DNA of 64,000 bases from Chryseobacterium aquifrigidense (GCF_006716485.1 NZ_VFPD01000001.1:897806-961805), one strand, 5' to 3'. Numbered from the stretch's first letter, positions 50,326-60,378 are shown. A program made the numbers and translations. Notes: generated from the letters alone by a model not told the origin.

Positions 50326-52284
50326 TTACACTTTTATTTTTTTGCTGATGGTTTTTCCGTTAGAAAATGTGATTTGTATAAGATATACTCCCGCTTCTAA
50401 GCTTCTGGATTCAAACACTGGTTTATTAATTTCCTGCTGAATGATCAGAGCTCCGGAAATACTGTAAATGCTAACGTTTTTAATATCCGTGCCGGATTTA
50501 GCAATAATTTGTTGTTTTAGAGTATAAATATCAGTACTGTTTTCTGATGACACTGTTCCTCCAACGGCCTTGCGGAACTGAAGATTATAATAAGGCGTAA
50601 CTACTTCAAATGTGTAGTCTTTATTTTCCAGATCCTGAATGTTGATTCCTCCGGCTTCACGATATTGTTTTTGGGAAATACTTTTGATCAGGGTTTTATT
50701 TTCATCAAAAATATGTACAGCAGTAAGTTCCTCCTGATCTACTTTTAATTGCAAAACTGATGAGCTTGCAGATTGTACAATTTCGTTTTCAGCAACTTCT
50801 TTTGGTGTGTTTTTGATGTATGGAATTATTTTATTTTCGTTGTTTTCCGATACTTTTAATAGATAGACTCCGTCTTTTAAAGCCGATAAATTTTGGGTGT
50901 TGGCTGTTCTGCTCTGTGTTTTTTCTTTATTGAAATCTGTAATTTCAACCAGCTGCATATTGCCCAGATCAGGCTTGATCTGTGAAGACAGAAGGGAAGG
51001 CCTTTCAGATGCTTTCTCTGCTGACTGCTTACCGAAAATTGCCCCTGCAATAGCCCATTCATTAAGAAATCCGCCGCTTCTCAGCGTATTGAATTTAGCA
51101 TTGGAAGCTAATGTAAAAGGAAGAATTCCTCCCACATGTCCTAATGGTCCCCAGTAAAAAGAATCCAGTTTATATTTATTCAGATCCCACCATGGATAGT
51201 AGCCACGCTGAACATCAATAGTTTTGGACGTATTTTCTGGCGGGATAGCTAAATCTATGGTAGAATGTCCCAGTGTCATTGGTGTTTTATTATACCAGTC
51301 GTAGACATCCTTAGGTTTCATGCATAGCCTGAGCTTATTATTGGGATTATTAGTAACATCATTAACGAAGCTGGTTGTAAAGAGCTTTCTCCATATAACA
51401 GGACCCCACAGAAGTCCGCCGTTATCCTGAACAACATGATAATTGTATTTGTCCAGATATTCGGCAGATATAACTTCTGAAATATCATTATTATACGTTT
51501 TATATCCTGTATTGTTGCAGGTATGAAGGACATTTGCCAGGAATGAGGTGAAAGGATAAAAATCTTTTTCAAGGACTCCTTTATTTAACGTTACTCCGGA
51601 GAAATCGTAAGGTCCGTCTCCCATGTAAGCATACTTAAATTTTATCTGAGTGGGGTTTGAAACGCTTAATCTTTTTAATGTAGACATAGCAGCGTGAGCG
51701 CCTTGTGAATAGCCGGCCAGGAAATATTCATCATAACGTTTAATGTTCAGTTGGGCCAATACTTTATTTGCGGCTGTTATAAAATCTATTGTAGCTCCGG
51801 CTTCTGTGGCATAATCTACATATGGGTGAGTTCCGTCCCCAGTTCCCATCCCTACGTAGTCGGGTGCCATCAAAATATAACCGTTGAGTACATAGGATAG
51901 TTCAACAACAAATCCAGCGGTTAAAGCTCCTTTAAAATTAGACGGAACATTGTGTCTGCTGTCTGTAGTTCCATGATCCGATACTACTGTTGAGAGTTTG
52001 AAGGGTACATTAGGATACATCAGTAATCCTGTTGCTTTTACAAGAACATTGTTCTCGTTTTTGGTGTAATAAGTGATTTTGTACCCTTTCAGCCCGAGAT
52101 TGAAGCTGTTCAGGTAGTTTGCAAATTCCGGAGCATCCTGATCACCAAGATTATTGGCGATAAAATTGATGACTCCCTGAGGTGTTAAATCCAGTTTCTG
52201 TTCGGCACTTACAACATCACCAGCCTGCTGGGCAAAGTAAAATGGAGCTGTAAGACTTAGTAAAAAAGTTGTGATTTTTTTCAT
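50326..52284 (-). CDS. T9SS-exported alpha/beta hydrolase (secreted lipase/esterase type)
   Basis: This 652-residue protein has a Sec signal (1-18), an alpha/beta hydrolase core (about 60-400) and a C-terminal sorting domain. The nucleophile elbow is FLAGYSQGAHAAMST with Ser in GYSQG. The preceding VSDHGTTDSRHN and YVGMGTGDGTHPYVDYATEA resemble the fungal/bacterial secretory lipase group (LIP). The last about 75 residues (KNVSIYSISGALIIQQEINK, LEAGVYLIQITFSNGKTISK, KIKV) are a type A Por-secretion tail recognised by T9SS. It is therefore exported and probably released or anchored at the surface. It is monocistronic. The substrate is probably lipid ester. Confidence 0.9.
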   Translation of the reverse strand: MKKITTFLLSLTAPFYFAQQAGDVVSAEQKLDLTPQGVINFIANNLGDQDAPEFANYLNSFNLGLKGYKITYYTKNENNVLVKATGLLMYPNVPFKLSTVVSDHGTTDSRHNVPSNFKGALTAGFVVELSYVLNGYILMAPDYVGMGTGDGTHPYVDYATEAGATIDFITAANKVLAQLNIKRYDEYFLAGYSQGAHAAMSTLKRLSVSNPTQIKFKYAYMGDGPYDFSGVTLNKGVLEKDFYPFTSFLANVLHTCNNTGYKTYNNDISEVISAEYLDKYNYHVVQDNGGLLWGPVIWRKLFTTSFVNDVTNNPNNKLRLCMKPKDVYDWYNKTPMTLGHSTIDLAIPPENTSKTIDVQRGYYPWWDLNKYKLDSFYWGPLGHVGGILPFTLASNAKFNTLRSGGFLNEWAIAGAIFGKQSAEKASERPSLLSSQIKPDLGNMQLVEITDFNKEKTQSRTANTQNLSALKDGVYLLKVSENNENKIIPYIKNTPKEVAENEIVQSASSSVLQLKVDQEELTAVHIFDENKTLIKSISQKQYREAGGINIQDLENKDYTFEVVTPYYNLQFRKAVGGTVSSENSTDIYTLKQQIIAKSGTDIKNVSIYSISGALIIQQEINKPVFESRSLEAGVYLIQITFSNGKTISKKIKV

Positions 52285-52397
52285 ATTGTTTGTTTTTGTG
52301 TGGTATTAAAGTAATAAATTTAATAAAACAACAAAAAATTTAGAAGATCAATAATTATTCATTGAATATAAAATCTCTGCAAAGTGAGTAAAATAAA

Positions 52398-52422
52398 AGA
52401 GTCTGACCATTGGCCAGACTCT
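52398..52422 (-). terminator. Terminator of the acyl-CoA dehydrogenase gene
   Basis: A perfect 8-bp stem agagtctg/cagactct with a 9-base loop is followed on the minus strand by a T-rich run, 22 bp past the stop codon. Confidence 0.8.
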
Positions 52423-52444
52423 CTGCATTTATATTTTTATCTTT

Positions 52445-53623
52445 TTAGAAAGCGTTGATTCCTGTAATATCCAATCCGGTGATCAGCAAGTGAACATCAT
52501 GTGTTCCTTCATAAGTAATTACAGATTCCAGGTTTGCGGCATGTCTCATCATAGGGAATTCACCCATGATTCCCATACCACCAAGGATCTGTCTGGATTC
52601 TCTGGCTATTTCAATAGCCATATGTACGTTATTACGTTTAGCCATAGAGATCTGAGCAGGCGTTGCTTTGTGTGCATTTTTAAGATTTCCCAGCTGAAGA
52701 CAAAGTAACTGAGCTTTTGTAATCTCTGTTAAGAATTCAGCTAATTTTTTCTGCTGAAGCTGGTAAGAACCGATTGGCTTTCCAAACTGTTTTCTTTCTT
52801 TAGAATATTGAACAGCAGTACAGTGGCAGTCAATAGCAGCACCGATTACTCCCCATGAAATTCCATATCTTGCAGAGTTCAGACAAGATAAAGGTCCTTT
52901 TAATCCTGTTACTCCAGGAAGAAGATTCTCTTTCGGAACTTTTACATCATTAAAAACAAGCTCTCCTGTTTTGGAAGCTCTTAAGCTCCATTTATTGTGC
53001 GTTTCAGGAGTAGTGAAACCTTCCATTCCTCTTTCAACGATTAATCCCTGTACTTTTCCTTCCTCATTTTTTGCCCATACCACAGCGATATCGCATAAAG
53101 GAGAATTGGTGATCCACATTTTCGCTCCATTCAAAAGATAGTGATCTCCCATGTCTTTAAAATAAGTCTCCATAGAACCTGGATCAGAACCATGGTTAGG
53201 TTCAGTTAATCCAAAAGACCCGATCATTTCTCCGGCAGCAAGTTTTGGAAGATATTTCTTTTTCTGTTCTTCAGAACCGAATTCGTTGATAGGAAACATC
53301 ACCAATGAACTTTGTACCGAAGCAGCAGAACGTACTGCAGAATCTCCTCTTTCCAGCTCCTGCATAATCAGACCATAAGAAATCTGGTCTAATCCTAAAC
53401 CGCCATACTCAACCGGAATATACGGTCCCAGTGCTCCGATTTTCCCCAATTCTCTCATAAGATTAGGAATATCTGTATGATTTTGAGCGGCCTGATCTAT
53501 CTGCGGCATTACAAAACTTTCAACCCAGTCTCTTACAGATTGGCGGATGAGTTTGTGTTCTTCAGTAAGTAAAGCATCAATTCCATAATAATCAGGGATG
53601 CTTGTAAGAGGATAATATGACAT
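52445..53623 (-). CDS. Acyl-CoA dehydrogenase, glutaryl-CoA dehydrogenase-like
   Basis: This 392-residue FAD enzyme oxidises acyl-CoA to enoyl-CoA. It has the glutaryl-CoA dehydrogenase flavour: LGPYIPVEYGGLGLDQISYG, RSAASVQSSLVMFPI, SFGLTEPNHGSDPGSME (FAD/substrate loop), WITNSPLCDIAVVWAK and catalytic base region VITYEGTHDVHLLITG with Glu in YEGT. Glutaryl-CoA dehydrogenase additionally decarboxylates and serves lysine/tryptophan breakdown. The specific substrate is not provable here. Monocistronic with its own terminator; 128 bp separate it from the regulator gene. Confidence 0.88.
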   Translation of the reverse strand: MSYYPLTSIPDYYGIDALLTEEHKLIRQSVRDWVESFVMPQIDQAAQNHTDIPNLMRELGKIGALGPYIPVEYGGLGLDQISYGLIMQELERGDSAVRSAASVQSSLVMFPINEFGSEEQKKKYLPKLAAGEMIGSFGLTEPNHGSDPGSMETYFKDMGDHYLLNGAKMWITNSPLCDIAVVWAKNEEGKVQGLIVERGMEGFTTPETHNKWSLRASKTGELVFNDVKVPKENLLPGVTGLKGPLSCLNSARYGISWGVIGAAIDCHCTAVQYSKERKQFGKPIGSYQLQQKKLAEFLTEITKAQLLCLQLGNLKNAHKATPAQISMAKRNNVHMAIEIARESRQILGGMGIMGEFPMMRHAANLESVITYEGTHDVHLLITGLDITGINAF

Positions 53624-53751
53624 GATTTTTTGATTTTGTTAAAAATAGCATTTTTCGTGGTGTCTGAGAAATTTTTTTAAAAACTTGTTTTACTATTGAT
53701 TTTCAGGGGTGTACTGCTATTTTATTTATGATTTTGGTTAAATTTATATTT

Positions 53752-54540
53752 TTATGACTCCTCATCATTAGAGATGGGATACTGATTGGTAGAATTATGA
53801 ACTTCAGTTTTAAATTTATACAGATAGGGTGCTTTATTGGCTGAGCCATCATAGAGTTTTTCCATTCTGTCCAGAATATTTAGGCTTAAAATTTTTCGCT
53901 GAAAATTATTTCTTCTGAATTTCTGTCCTAAAATAGTTTCATAAAGGGCCTGAAGATCCTTCATGGTAAACTTTTCAGGAAGCAGGTTACTTGCTGCAAC
54001 CTCTGTATTGATATTCATTCTCAGATATTCAAGACCTGTCTCTATAATTCTGTCGTGATCGAATGCCATTTTAGGCAGGTTGTTGACTTCAAACCATTCA
54101 CAGCTTTCATTGAAAGCATCAGGGAAGGTATCAGCCAGCGAAAAATCAATAAGGCTGCAGTATCCTACTGTAACGAACCGCTGGAAAATCCAGTGATCTT
54201 CAGGAACGGTTATTCCTTTATTTTTAAGGAGAATCTGATGTACATTATTCTCTGTACGGTCTATTCTTCCAAAGGTGTGAAACTGTTTCAAAAATAACCC
54301 TTTAAGATGTGTTCTTTCAAACAAAACCCTTTCAGCAGCTTCTCTCAGGTCTTCATCATTGAAAACAAAACCACCCGGAAGTGACCATAGATCCAGATCA
54401 TGATATTTTAAAAGCAAAACTTTCAGAATGTTATTATGAAAGCCGAATATGGTGCAGTCAACGGAAATATGCGCTACGAAATCTTTCGTGTCAATGAGTT
54501 CCTGTAGCGTTTCTTTACTTTTTGTGTCTTTGATTTTCAT
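53752..54540 (-). CDS. Nudix-related transcription regulator (NrtR/AraR type)
   Basis: This 262-residue protein has an N-terminal Nudix-fold domain (about 20-150) and a C-terminal winged helix (about 170-245, NLLPEKFTMKDLQALYETIL, GQKFRRNNFQRKIL). The Nudix box is degenerate (GGFVFNDEDLREAAERVLFE then RTHL, with the REUxEE pattern broken), so it probably binds a ligand rather than hydrolysing one. In Bacteroidota this architecture regulates sugar genes such as AraR in Bacteroides. The MFS transporter gene starts 16 bp upstream of it, and both are divergent from the susC operon, so it is the local regulator candidate. Confidence 0.85.
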   Translation of the reverse strand: MKIKDTKSKETLQELIDTKDFVAHISVDCTIFGFHNNILKVLLLKYHDLDLWSLPGGFVFNDEDLREAAERVLFERTHLKGLFLKQFHTFGRIDRTENNVHQILLKNKGITVPEDHWIFQRFVTVGYCSLIDFSLADTFPDAFNESCEWFEVNNLPKMAFDHDRIIETGLEYLRMNINTEVAASNLLPEKFTMKDLQALYETILGQKFRRNNFQRKILSLNILDRMEKLYDGSANKAPYLYKFKTEVHNSTNQYPISNDEES

Positions 54541-54556
54541 GGCAGTAAAAATAAAA

Positions 54557-55741
54557 CTATTTTCTATTTGTGACAGTAAAATATATAAAACTAATCACAA
54601 AAAGCAGAATTACAGAAGATAAGATGTATAACGGATAATAATTCAACAGCTGCTTTTCAAACAAAACGGCCATAATAATAGAACTGACAGAGCTGCCCAG
54701 GGAGGAAAAAATAACAATAAGCGAGGTGAAAAGATTAATCTTATCTTTATCCACCTGCGCAATCATCCTTGAGTTGATCACGGGGTAGAGGGGTGAAAGA
54801 AACAATCCAATAACCGGAAATAAAAAAAGCAAGAATCTGGAATCTTCAGAGTCAAAATACTGTATCCCCAGTATCATGAACAGTAAGGTGATAATAAGTA
54901 CCATACATGTAATATAATATCTGGGTAATGAAAATTTTTTGATAATATTGGCAGTAACTGTTCGGCCTGCATAAGAAAAAATAGACAAAAAAGAAGTGGC
55001 CTGAAGTGCAAAAAAAGAATTGACTTTCAGATGGTTTTTATAAAAAGAAGGAAGCCATGAATTGAATCCCTGTTCCACAAAGACGATAAAAAAGACCACT
55101 CCTAAAAACAAAGCAACTGCAGGGGTGGTAAACCCGGATAATTCTGAGAGAATACTTTTACTTTCCATAGGTTTTGACTCTACTATTTCTATTTTCGAAA
55201 GCAGAAAAATAGTCAGTACAGATAATAAAGCAATCAACAGGAAACCAGACTTCCAAAATTCCGAGTACTGGCTGGAAATCACCCATCCAAAACCAGTATT
55301 CACAACGAAAATCCCGATCATAAAAGAAGCTTCAACATTATTCATGGTCTTTGCCAGGGATTTTTCATCCGAAATATTATTCCTGATAATTCCAAAAACA
55401 CAGATTTTACCGATAGCAAAACAGGCTCCTATAATTGCAAACCACAATTTATAAAACCAGAAAACTTTTACAAAAGGAAGAAGACAGCAACAGAATCCAA
55501 CAATAGCCAGGGCCAGAATCAATGCTTTTTTAGGTCCGGTCTTGTTGATAAAGCTCACTGCAAAAAGCGAAATAAAAGCAATAGGTAAATCTTTGAAAGA
55601 TTCTAAAAGCCCCAGTTCTCCATAGGTGATTTTCTCTTCTGACAACTGCAGAATCACCAGTCCCATACAGTTTAGAACCATTGAAAAAATGAGAAAGGTA
55701 AGTTTTAACGGAAGAGAAATTTTTGAAGGCTTGACGATCAT
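54557..55741 (-). CDS. MFS transporter, probable sugar importer
   Basis: This 394-residue protein has 12 predicted transmembrane helices and the MFS layout, with FINKTGPKKALIL as the loop 2-3 signature and a charged central loop near residue 190 (SKIEIVESKPMESKSILSEL). It lies immediately upstream of the Nudix-winged-helix regulator and divergent from susC, so it is a likely inner-membrane importer for a mono- or disaccharide released by the GH30 and GH3 enzymes. Direction of transport is inferred from context, not from sequence. Confidence 0.85.
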   Translation of the reverse strand: MIVKPSKISLPLKLTFLIFSMVLNCMGLVILQLSEEKITYGELGLLESFKDLPIAFISLFAVSFINKTGPKKALILALAIVGFCCCLLPFVKVFWFYKLWFAIIGACFAIGKICVFGIIRNNISDEKSLAKTMNNVEASFMIGIFVVNTGFGWVISSQYSEFWKSGFLLIALLSVLTIFLLSKIEIVESKPMESKSILSELSGFTTPAVALFLGVVFFIVFVEQGFNSWLPSFYKNHLKVNSFFALQATSFLSIFSYAGRTVTANIIKKFSLPRYYITCMVLIITLLFMILGIQYFDSEDSRFLLFLFPVIGLFLSPLYPVINSRMIAQVDKDKINLFTSLIVIFSSLGSSVSSIIMAVLFEKQLLNYYPLYILSSVILLFVISFIYFTVTNRK

Positions 55742-55873
55742 TTTGGGAGATAACTTTATTAATTTTTTATGAAATTTTATGAAATATTGATGCTAAGATA
55801 GGGCTTCTAACCCTGAAAAATAAAAGAAAAATTAAAATATTTATGAATAGAATGTTAATTAATTAAAAAAAAA

Positions 55874-55911
55874 TATATTTTTATTGTCTCAATTTGAGAA
55901 TTAAACAATAA
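55874..55911 (+). promoter_or_regulatory. Promoter/operator region of the susC operon
   Basis: TATATTTT (55874-55881) resembles a minus-7 box. The palindrome TCTCAATTTGAGA (55887-55899, perfect around its centre) falls at the expected transcription start. An outer pair TTATTGT (55881-55887) and ACAATAA (55905-55911) flanks it, ending 6 bp before the susC ATG. A repressor site for the divergent Nudix-type regulator is a reasonable reading. It could also fold as an RNA hairpin near the start codon. Confidence 0.5.
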
Positions 55912-55917
55912 CTGTAT

Positions 55918-58836
55918 ATGAATGTAAGAATATCAAGAAGCGTAGGAGTGGTTGCCGTCCTCTATTTTACGGCCAACTTCAGTGCCCAGACCACCAAGGT
56001 GAAGGACACACTTGCGAAAGAAAACAAAATAGACGAAGTGGTAGTCATCGGTTACGGTACTCAGAAAAAGAGTAATGTGACAGGAGCTATTTCCAGTGTA
56101 AGGGCGAAGGATATTGAGGATATTCCTTCAGGAAAGCCTGAACAGGTCCTTCAGGGAAGGGCGGCAGGTGTTTCTGTGGTGACCAATTCCGGACAGCCTG
56201 GGTCTGCAGCTACAGTAAGGGTTCGTGGTGTAACAAGTTTTGGTGCAGGAAGTAATGATCCTTTGTGGGTTGTAGATGGAATTGTTGTGGATAATATTGC
56301 ATGGCTCAACCAGTCTGATATAGAAAATATGGAAATTCTGAAAGATGGTGCCTCTGCAGCGATCTATGGGGTTTCTGCAGCCAAAGGTGTTATTCTTGTA
56401 ACAACCAAGAAAGGGAGAAAGGGAAAGATGAACTTAACCTATAATGGTTTTTACGGGGTGGGATCGGCATCAAAAAAATTGGATCTTTTGAATGCCAGCC
56501 AATACGGAACTATTATTAATGAAGCTCTGACTAATGCCGGAAAGGCCCCGCGTTTTACTAATCCTCAATCTTTTGGAGCCGGTACAGACTGGCAGGATGT
56601 AGTGTTCAACACTGCTGAAAGAAAGTCTCATGAATTCAGTCTGAGTGGAGGAAATGACAGATCTACTTTTTATTCTTCTTTCGGGTATTATGAACAGGAC
56701 GGAATTGTCCTGAAAGATATTTCAAATTACAAAAGAATGAATGTAAGGTTGAATTCTACCCATAAAGTTTTTGATTTCCTTACCATTGGACAAACATTCT
56801 CCTATACTCACCAAAAGACGAAAGGAGTTAATGCGAATGACGAATTCGGAGGTCCTTTAAGTTCAGCGATCAATTTAGACCCTATAACACAGGTAGTGGT
56901 TACAGATCCTGCCTTATTGAATACAAGCCCGTACAATAATGCAGGTATTTCTCCTTATCTGATTAGAGATGCTTTCGGAAATCCGTATGGTGTATCAACT
57001 ATTGTAGAGAATGAGATGACAAACCCACTGGCATTCAGACAAACTCAGCTTGGAAGATACAACTGGTCGGATGATTTTGTGGCGAATATATTTGCAGAGT
57101 TAAAGTTTTTACAACATTTTACTTTCAAAACTACCCTTAACGGAAAACTATCTTATTGGGGAAAAGAACAGTTTACCCCTAAATTTTATCTTAATACCAA
57201 TTCAAGAAATACAGTATTTAATAGCTTCTTAAGAGAAAGCAACAGAAAGCTGGAATGGAATACGGAAAATACATTGACGTATCAGAATAAATGGGGAAAT
57301 CATAATTTGAGTGTATTAATCGGACAGGGAGCTTACTTTTATAATATAGGTTCCGGAAATAATACCACCTATATCAACCTGCCGGTTAATAACTGGGAGG
57401 ACGCGTCCTTTAATTTTGATGTTCCTCAGGAAAACCGTTCAACATCAGCTTATGACGGGGTTGAAACCCACAAGGCCTCTTATTTTGCCAGAGTGATTTA
57501 CGATTATGAAGATAAATACCTGTTTACCGGTACAATCCGTAGAGATGGTTCTTCTAAATTTGCAAAAAACAGACATTGGGGGAACTTTCCTGCCTTCTCT
57601 TTGGGATGGAATGTCTCCAACGAAAATTTCTGGCCGGAGAATAAGATCGTTAACACTTTGAAGTTCAGGGGAGGATATGGTGTTTTAGGTAATGATGCTA
57701 TTGAAAACTTCAGGTTTGCCAACTTCCTTAAATCAGGAAGCAATTATACTTATGGTGATAATAATATCATTATCGGATATGCTCCAACTACTCTTGAAAA
57801 CCCGGATCTTCGCTGGGAAGAGACTTCTCAGTTGAATATTGCTGCCGATTTGAAATTCTTAAATGATTTTACTTTGACAGTGGATTGGTTTAAGAAGAAA
57901 ACAACGGATATTCTTCGCCAGGTAGATATTCCAGGATATGTAGGTGCCCCGGACAGACCTTGGAGGAATGTGGGGGATATGAACAATACTGGTGTTGAAG
58001 TTAATCTGGGATATAAAAAGACCTGGTCTGATTTCGGAATTTCAGTAAATGGTAACTTCTCTTATTTAAAGAATGAAGTAACAAGACTTGAAGATGATAA
58101 AATCTACGAAAACTTTGCATCTTTCCAGTCTATGGGACCGGTAACAAGATTCCAGGTGGGTTCACCTTACGGAGCTTTTTATGGATATCAGAATCTGGGT
58201 ATCTTCCAGACACAGGCAGAAATTGATGCCTATAGAAATGCCAGTGGTGGCCTGATACAGCCTAATGCCAAGCCTGGTGATTTCAAAAGACTTGATGTAA
58301 ATGGCGATGGCAGAATCAATCAGGATGATTATGAATATCTGGGAAGTTCTGTCCCTAAGTTTACCTATGGTTTAACATTAAATCTTAATTATAAGAACAT
58401 AGATCTGATGGTGTTTTTACAAGGTCAGGGAGGAAATAAGATTTTCCAGGGTCTCAGAAGACTTGATCTGTTCTACAGTAATTACCAAACTACAATTCTT
58501 GATCGATGGACAGGACCAGGTACTTCAAATACAGTGGCAAGATTGGATGCCGATGATAAAAATGAAAATTACACCAAAATGTCCGACTATTATCTTCAGA
58601 AAGGAGATTTTATGAGAATTAAACTGGTTCAGCTGGGATATACGCTGCCGGTAGAAATTTCCAAACGCTTTGGTGCCAGTAAGGTAAGGTTTTATGTAAC
58701 AGGAGAAAATCTTTTCACTTTTACAAAATATACAGGATATGATCCTGAAATTGCAGTTAATGATTCCTATGGTATAGATAGGGCATATTATCCACAGGCC
58801 AGAACATTCATATTTGGTGCTAACATTCAATTTTAA
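55918..58836 (+). CDS. SusC/RagA-like TonB-linked outer-membrane protein
   Basis: This 972-residue transporter of the SusC family works with SusD in oligosaccharide uptake. After a Sec signal (about 1-22, NFSA|Q) the plug begins at once: IDEVVVIGYGTQKKSNVTGA, EQVLQGRAAGVSVVTNSGQP, VRVRGVTSFGAGSNDPLWVV, DGIVVDNI and ENMEILKDGASAAIYGVSAA. The barrel ends FIFGANIQF. Most SusC proteins carry an N-terminal carboxypeptidase-regulatory-like domain before this TonB segment. It is missing here, which makes the protein somewhat short. It is followed by susD after 9 bp. Confidence 0.93.
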   Translation: MNVRISRSVGVVAVLYFTANFSAQTTKVKDTLAKENKIDEVVVIGYGTQKKSNVTGAISSVRAKDIEDIPSGKPEQVLQGRAAGVSVVTNSGQPGSAATVRVRGVTSFGAGSNDPLWVVDGIVVDNIAWLNQSDIENMEILKDGASAAIYGVSAAKGVILVTTKKGRKGKMNLTYNGFYGVGSASKKLDLLNASQYGTIINEALTNAGKAPRFTNPQSFGAGTDWQDVVFNTAERKSHEFSLSGGNDRSTFYSSFGYYEQDGIVLKDISNYKRMNVRLNSTHKVFDFLTIGQTFSYTHQKTKGVNANDEFGGPLSSAINLDPITQVVVTDPALLNTSPYNNAGISPYLIRDAFGNPYGVSTIVENEMTNPLAFRQTQLGRYNWSDDFVANIFAELKFLQHFTFKTTLNGKLSYWGKEQFTPKFYLNTNSRNTVFNSFLRESNRKLEWNTENTLTYQNKWGNHNLSVLIGQGAYFYNIGSGNNTTYINLPVNNWEDASFNFDVPQENRSTSAYDGVETHKASYFARVIYDYEDKYLFTGTIRRDGSSKFAKNRHWGNFPAFSLGWNVSNENFWPENKIVNTLKFRGGYGVLGNDAIENFRFANFLKSGSNYTYGDNNIIIGYAPTTLENPDLRWEETSQLNIAADLKFLNDFTLTVDWFKKKTTDILRQVDIPGYVGAPDRPWRNVGDMNNTGVEVNLGYKKTWSDFGISVNGNFSYLKNEVTRLEDDKIYENFASFQSMGPVTRFQVGSPYGAFYGYQNLGIFQTQAEIDAYRNASGGLIQPNAKPGDFKRLDVNGDGRINQDDYEYLGSSVPKFTYGLTLNLNYKNIDLMVFLQGQGGNKIFQGLRRLDLFYSNYQTTILDRWTGPGTSNTVARLDADDKNENYTKMSDYYLQKGDFMRIKLVQLGYTLPVEISKRFGASKVRFYVTGENLFTFTKYTGYDPEIAVNDSYGIDRAYYPQARTFIFGANIQF

Positions 58837-58845
58837 AAAACAAAC

Positions 58846-60375
58846 ATGAAAAATAGATTCTATAAAGCAATAGTACTGATCGCACTTACATCAGGTATTG
58901 GATTCAGTTCCGTATCCTGTGGTGATGAGTTCATTGAAGATGTACAGAATAAAGGAGCTTTTGACTCCAATAACTACTTCCAGAATGAAGAGCAGTCTTT
59001 TAGTGCGCTGGTATCAGTGTATGACCTGCTAAGAAAATATTCTGGCGGGTTTGAAAATACGGTCACTTTCTTTAACGCAGCTTCCGATGATTTCTATTCC
59101 GGCGGCGGAAGTCCTACAGACGGTACCGGAATACAAAGTTTCTCTAACTATTCCATTGATCAGATCACTGTTCCCAAAACCTACTGGAATGATTTCTACC
59201 AGGGAATTGCAAGAGCAAATCTCCTTATTCAGAGAATTCCGGGTGCTAAAATGAATGATCAGGTACGCAAGAGATTTATTGCTGAAGCTAAAACGCTGAG
59301 AGCACTTTACTATTTTGAGCTGCTGAAAATGTTTGGAAATATTCCTCTCATCTTACAGCCTATTACAGCAACCGATGATTATTATAATATCCCTCAGGCA
59401 GAGACTCAGAAAGTGTATGAGCAGATTGAATCAGATATTGTAGCATCCATTAATGATCTTCCGCTATCTATTGCACCTACTAACAAAGCTGAGGTAGGAA
59501 GGATAAGCCAGGGGACAGCCAGAGCTATCCTGGGAAAAATTTATCTGTATAACAATAAGAAAGATCTTGCTGCAGCCCAATTTGCAGAAGTGAACGGAAC
59601 GCCGGGACAAGCCAGTCAGTACGGATATAAATTAATTGCCAATTATAATGACCTGTGGAGACAGGACAACAAGTTCACCACAGAATCTATTCTGGAAGTG
59701 ATGCATACCAATAAAGGAAATTCAGACTGGGGCTTCTGGGGGCAAGGAAAGGATGAAGGAAACTCTATCTGTATAATGATAGGACCGAGAGGATATGATA
59801 GATTAAAGACTACAGCACCTGATATTGTTTCAGGATGGGCATTTAATACTGCAACAGAAGATCTTTATAATTTCCTGAAGGACGATCCGAGAGTGAATGC
59901 CACGATCCTGAACGCAAAACAACTGACTGCAAGCGGAGAGATCAAATATTCACCCGCTCATAATGATACCGGTTATTTTTTGAATAAATATCTTCCCAGA
60001 AGAGATGAGGTATCCAATCTTCCCGGAGCTCCGGAGCTTAACTACAGCAGGAATTATATCGTAATCAGGCTGGCAGATACTTACTTAATGGAAGCCGAAG
60101 CATTAAACGGCTCTGGTGCAAGAGCCCAGGCTCTATTGGATGCAGTAAGAGCCAGAGTTGGGCTGCCTTCAGTACCAGTAACACTGCAAGCTGTTAAAGA
60201 TGAACGCAGACGTGAACTGGCTGGTGAGGGGCATCGATGGTTTGATCTCGTAAGATGGGAAGAAGCACCTTCCAAATTAGCATCTAGAGGATTTAAACCC
60301 AATAAGAATGAGCTTTTACCGATTCCTTATAATGAACTTCTTAATACGAAGATCAAACAAAATCCTGGTTACTAA
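58846..60375 (+). CDS. SusD/RagB-like glycan-binding lipoprotein
   Basis: This 509-residue lipoprotein has lipobox SSVSCGDEF (Cys25), then the SusD pattern: FDSNNYFQNEEQSFSALVSV, TPR-like helices RFIAEAKTLRALYYFELLKM, FGNIPLI, NKAEVGRISQGTARAILGKI, YLYNNKK and the C-terminal NYIVIRLADTYLMEAEALN, ERRRELAGEGHRWFDLVRWE and LLPIPYNELLNT. It caps SusC on the cell surface and binds the glycan. It is cotranscribed with susC and GH30. Confidence 0.94.
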   Translation: MKNRFYKAIVLIALTSGIGFSSVSCGDEFIEDVQNKGAFDSNNYFQNEEQSFSALVSVYDLLRKYSGGFENTVTFFNAASDDFYSGGGSPTDGTGIQSFSNYSIDQITVPKTYWNDFYQGIARANLLIQRIPGAKMNDQVRKRFIAEAKTLRALYYFELLKMFGNIPLILQPITATDDYYNIPQAETQKVYEQIESDIVASINDLPLSIAPTNKAEVGRISQGTARAILGKIYLYNNKKDLAAAQFAEVNGTPGQASQYGYKLIANYNDLWRQDNKFTTESILEVMHTNKGNSDWGFWGQGKDEGNSICIMIGPRGYDRLKTTAPDIVSGWAFNTATEDLYNFLKDDPRVNATILNAKQLTASGEIKYSPAHNDTGYFLNKYLPRRDEVSNLPGAPELNYSRNYIVIRLADTYLMEAEALNGSGARAQALLDAVRARVGLPSVPVTLQAVKDERRRELAGEGHRWFDLVRWEEAPSKLASRGFKPNKNELLPIPYNELLNTKIKQNPGY

Positions 60376-60378
60376 AAT

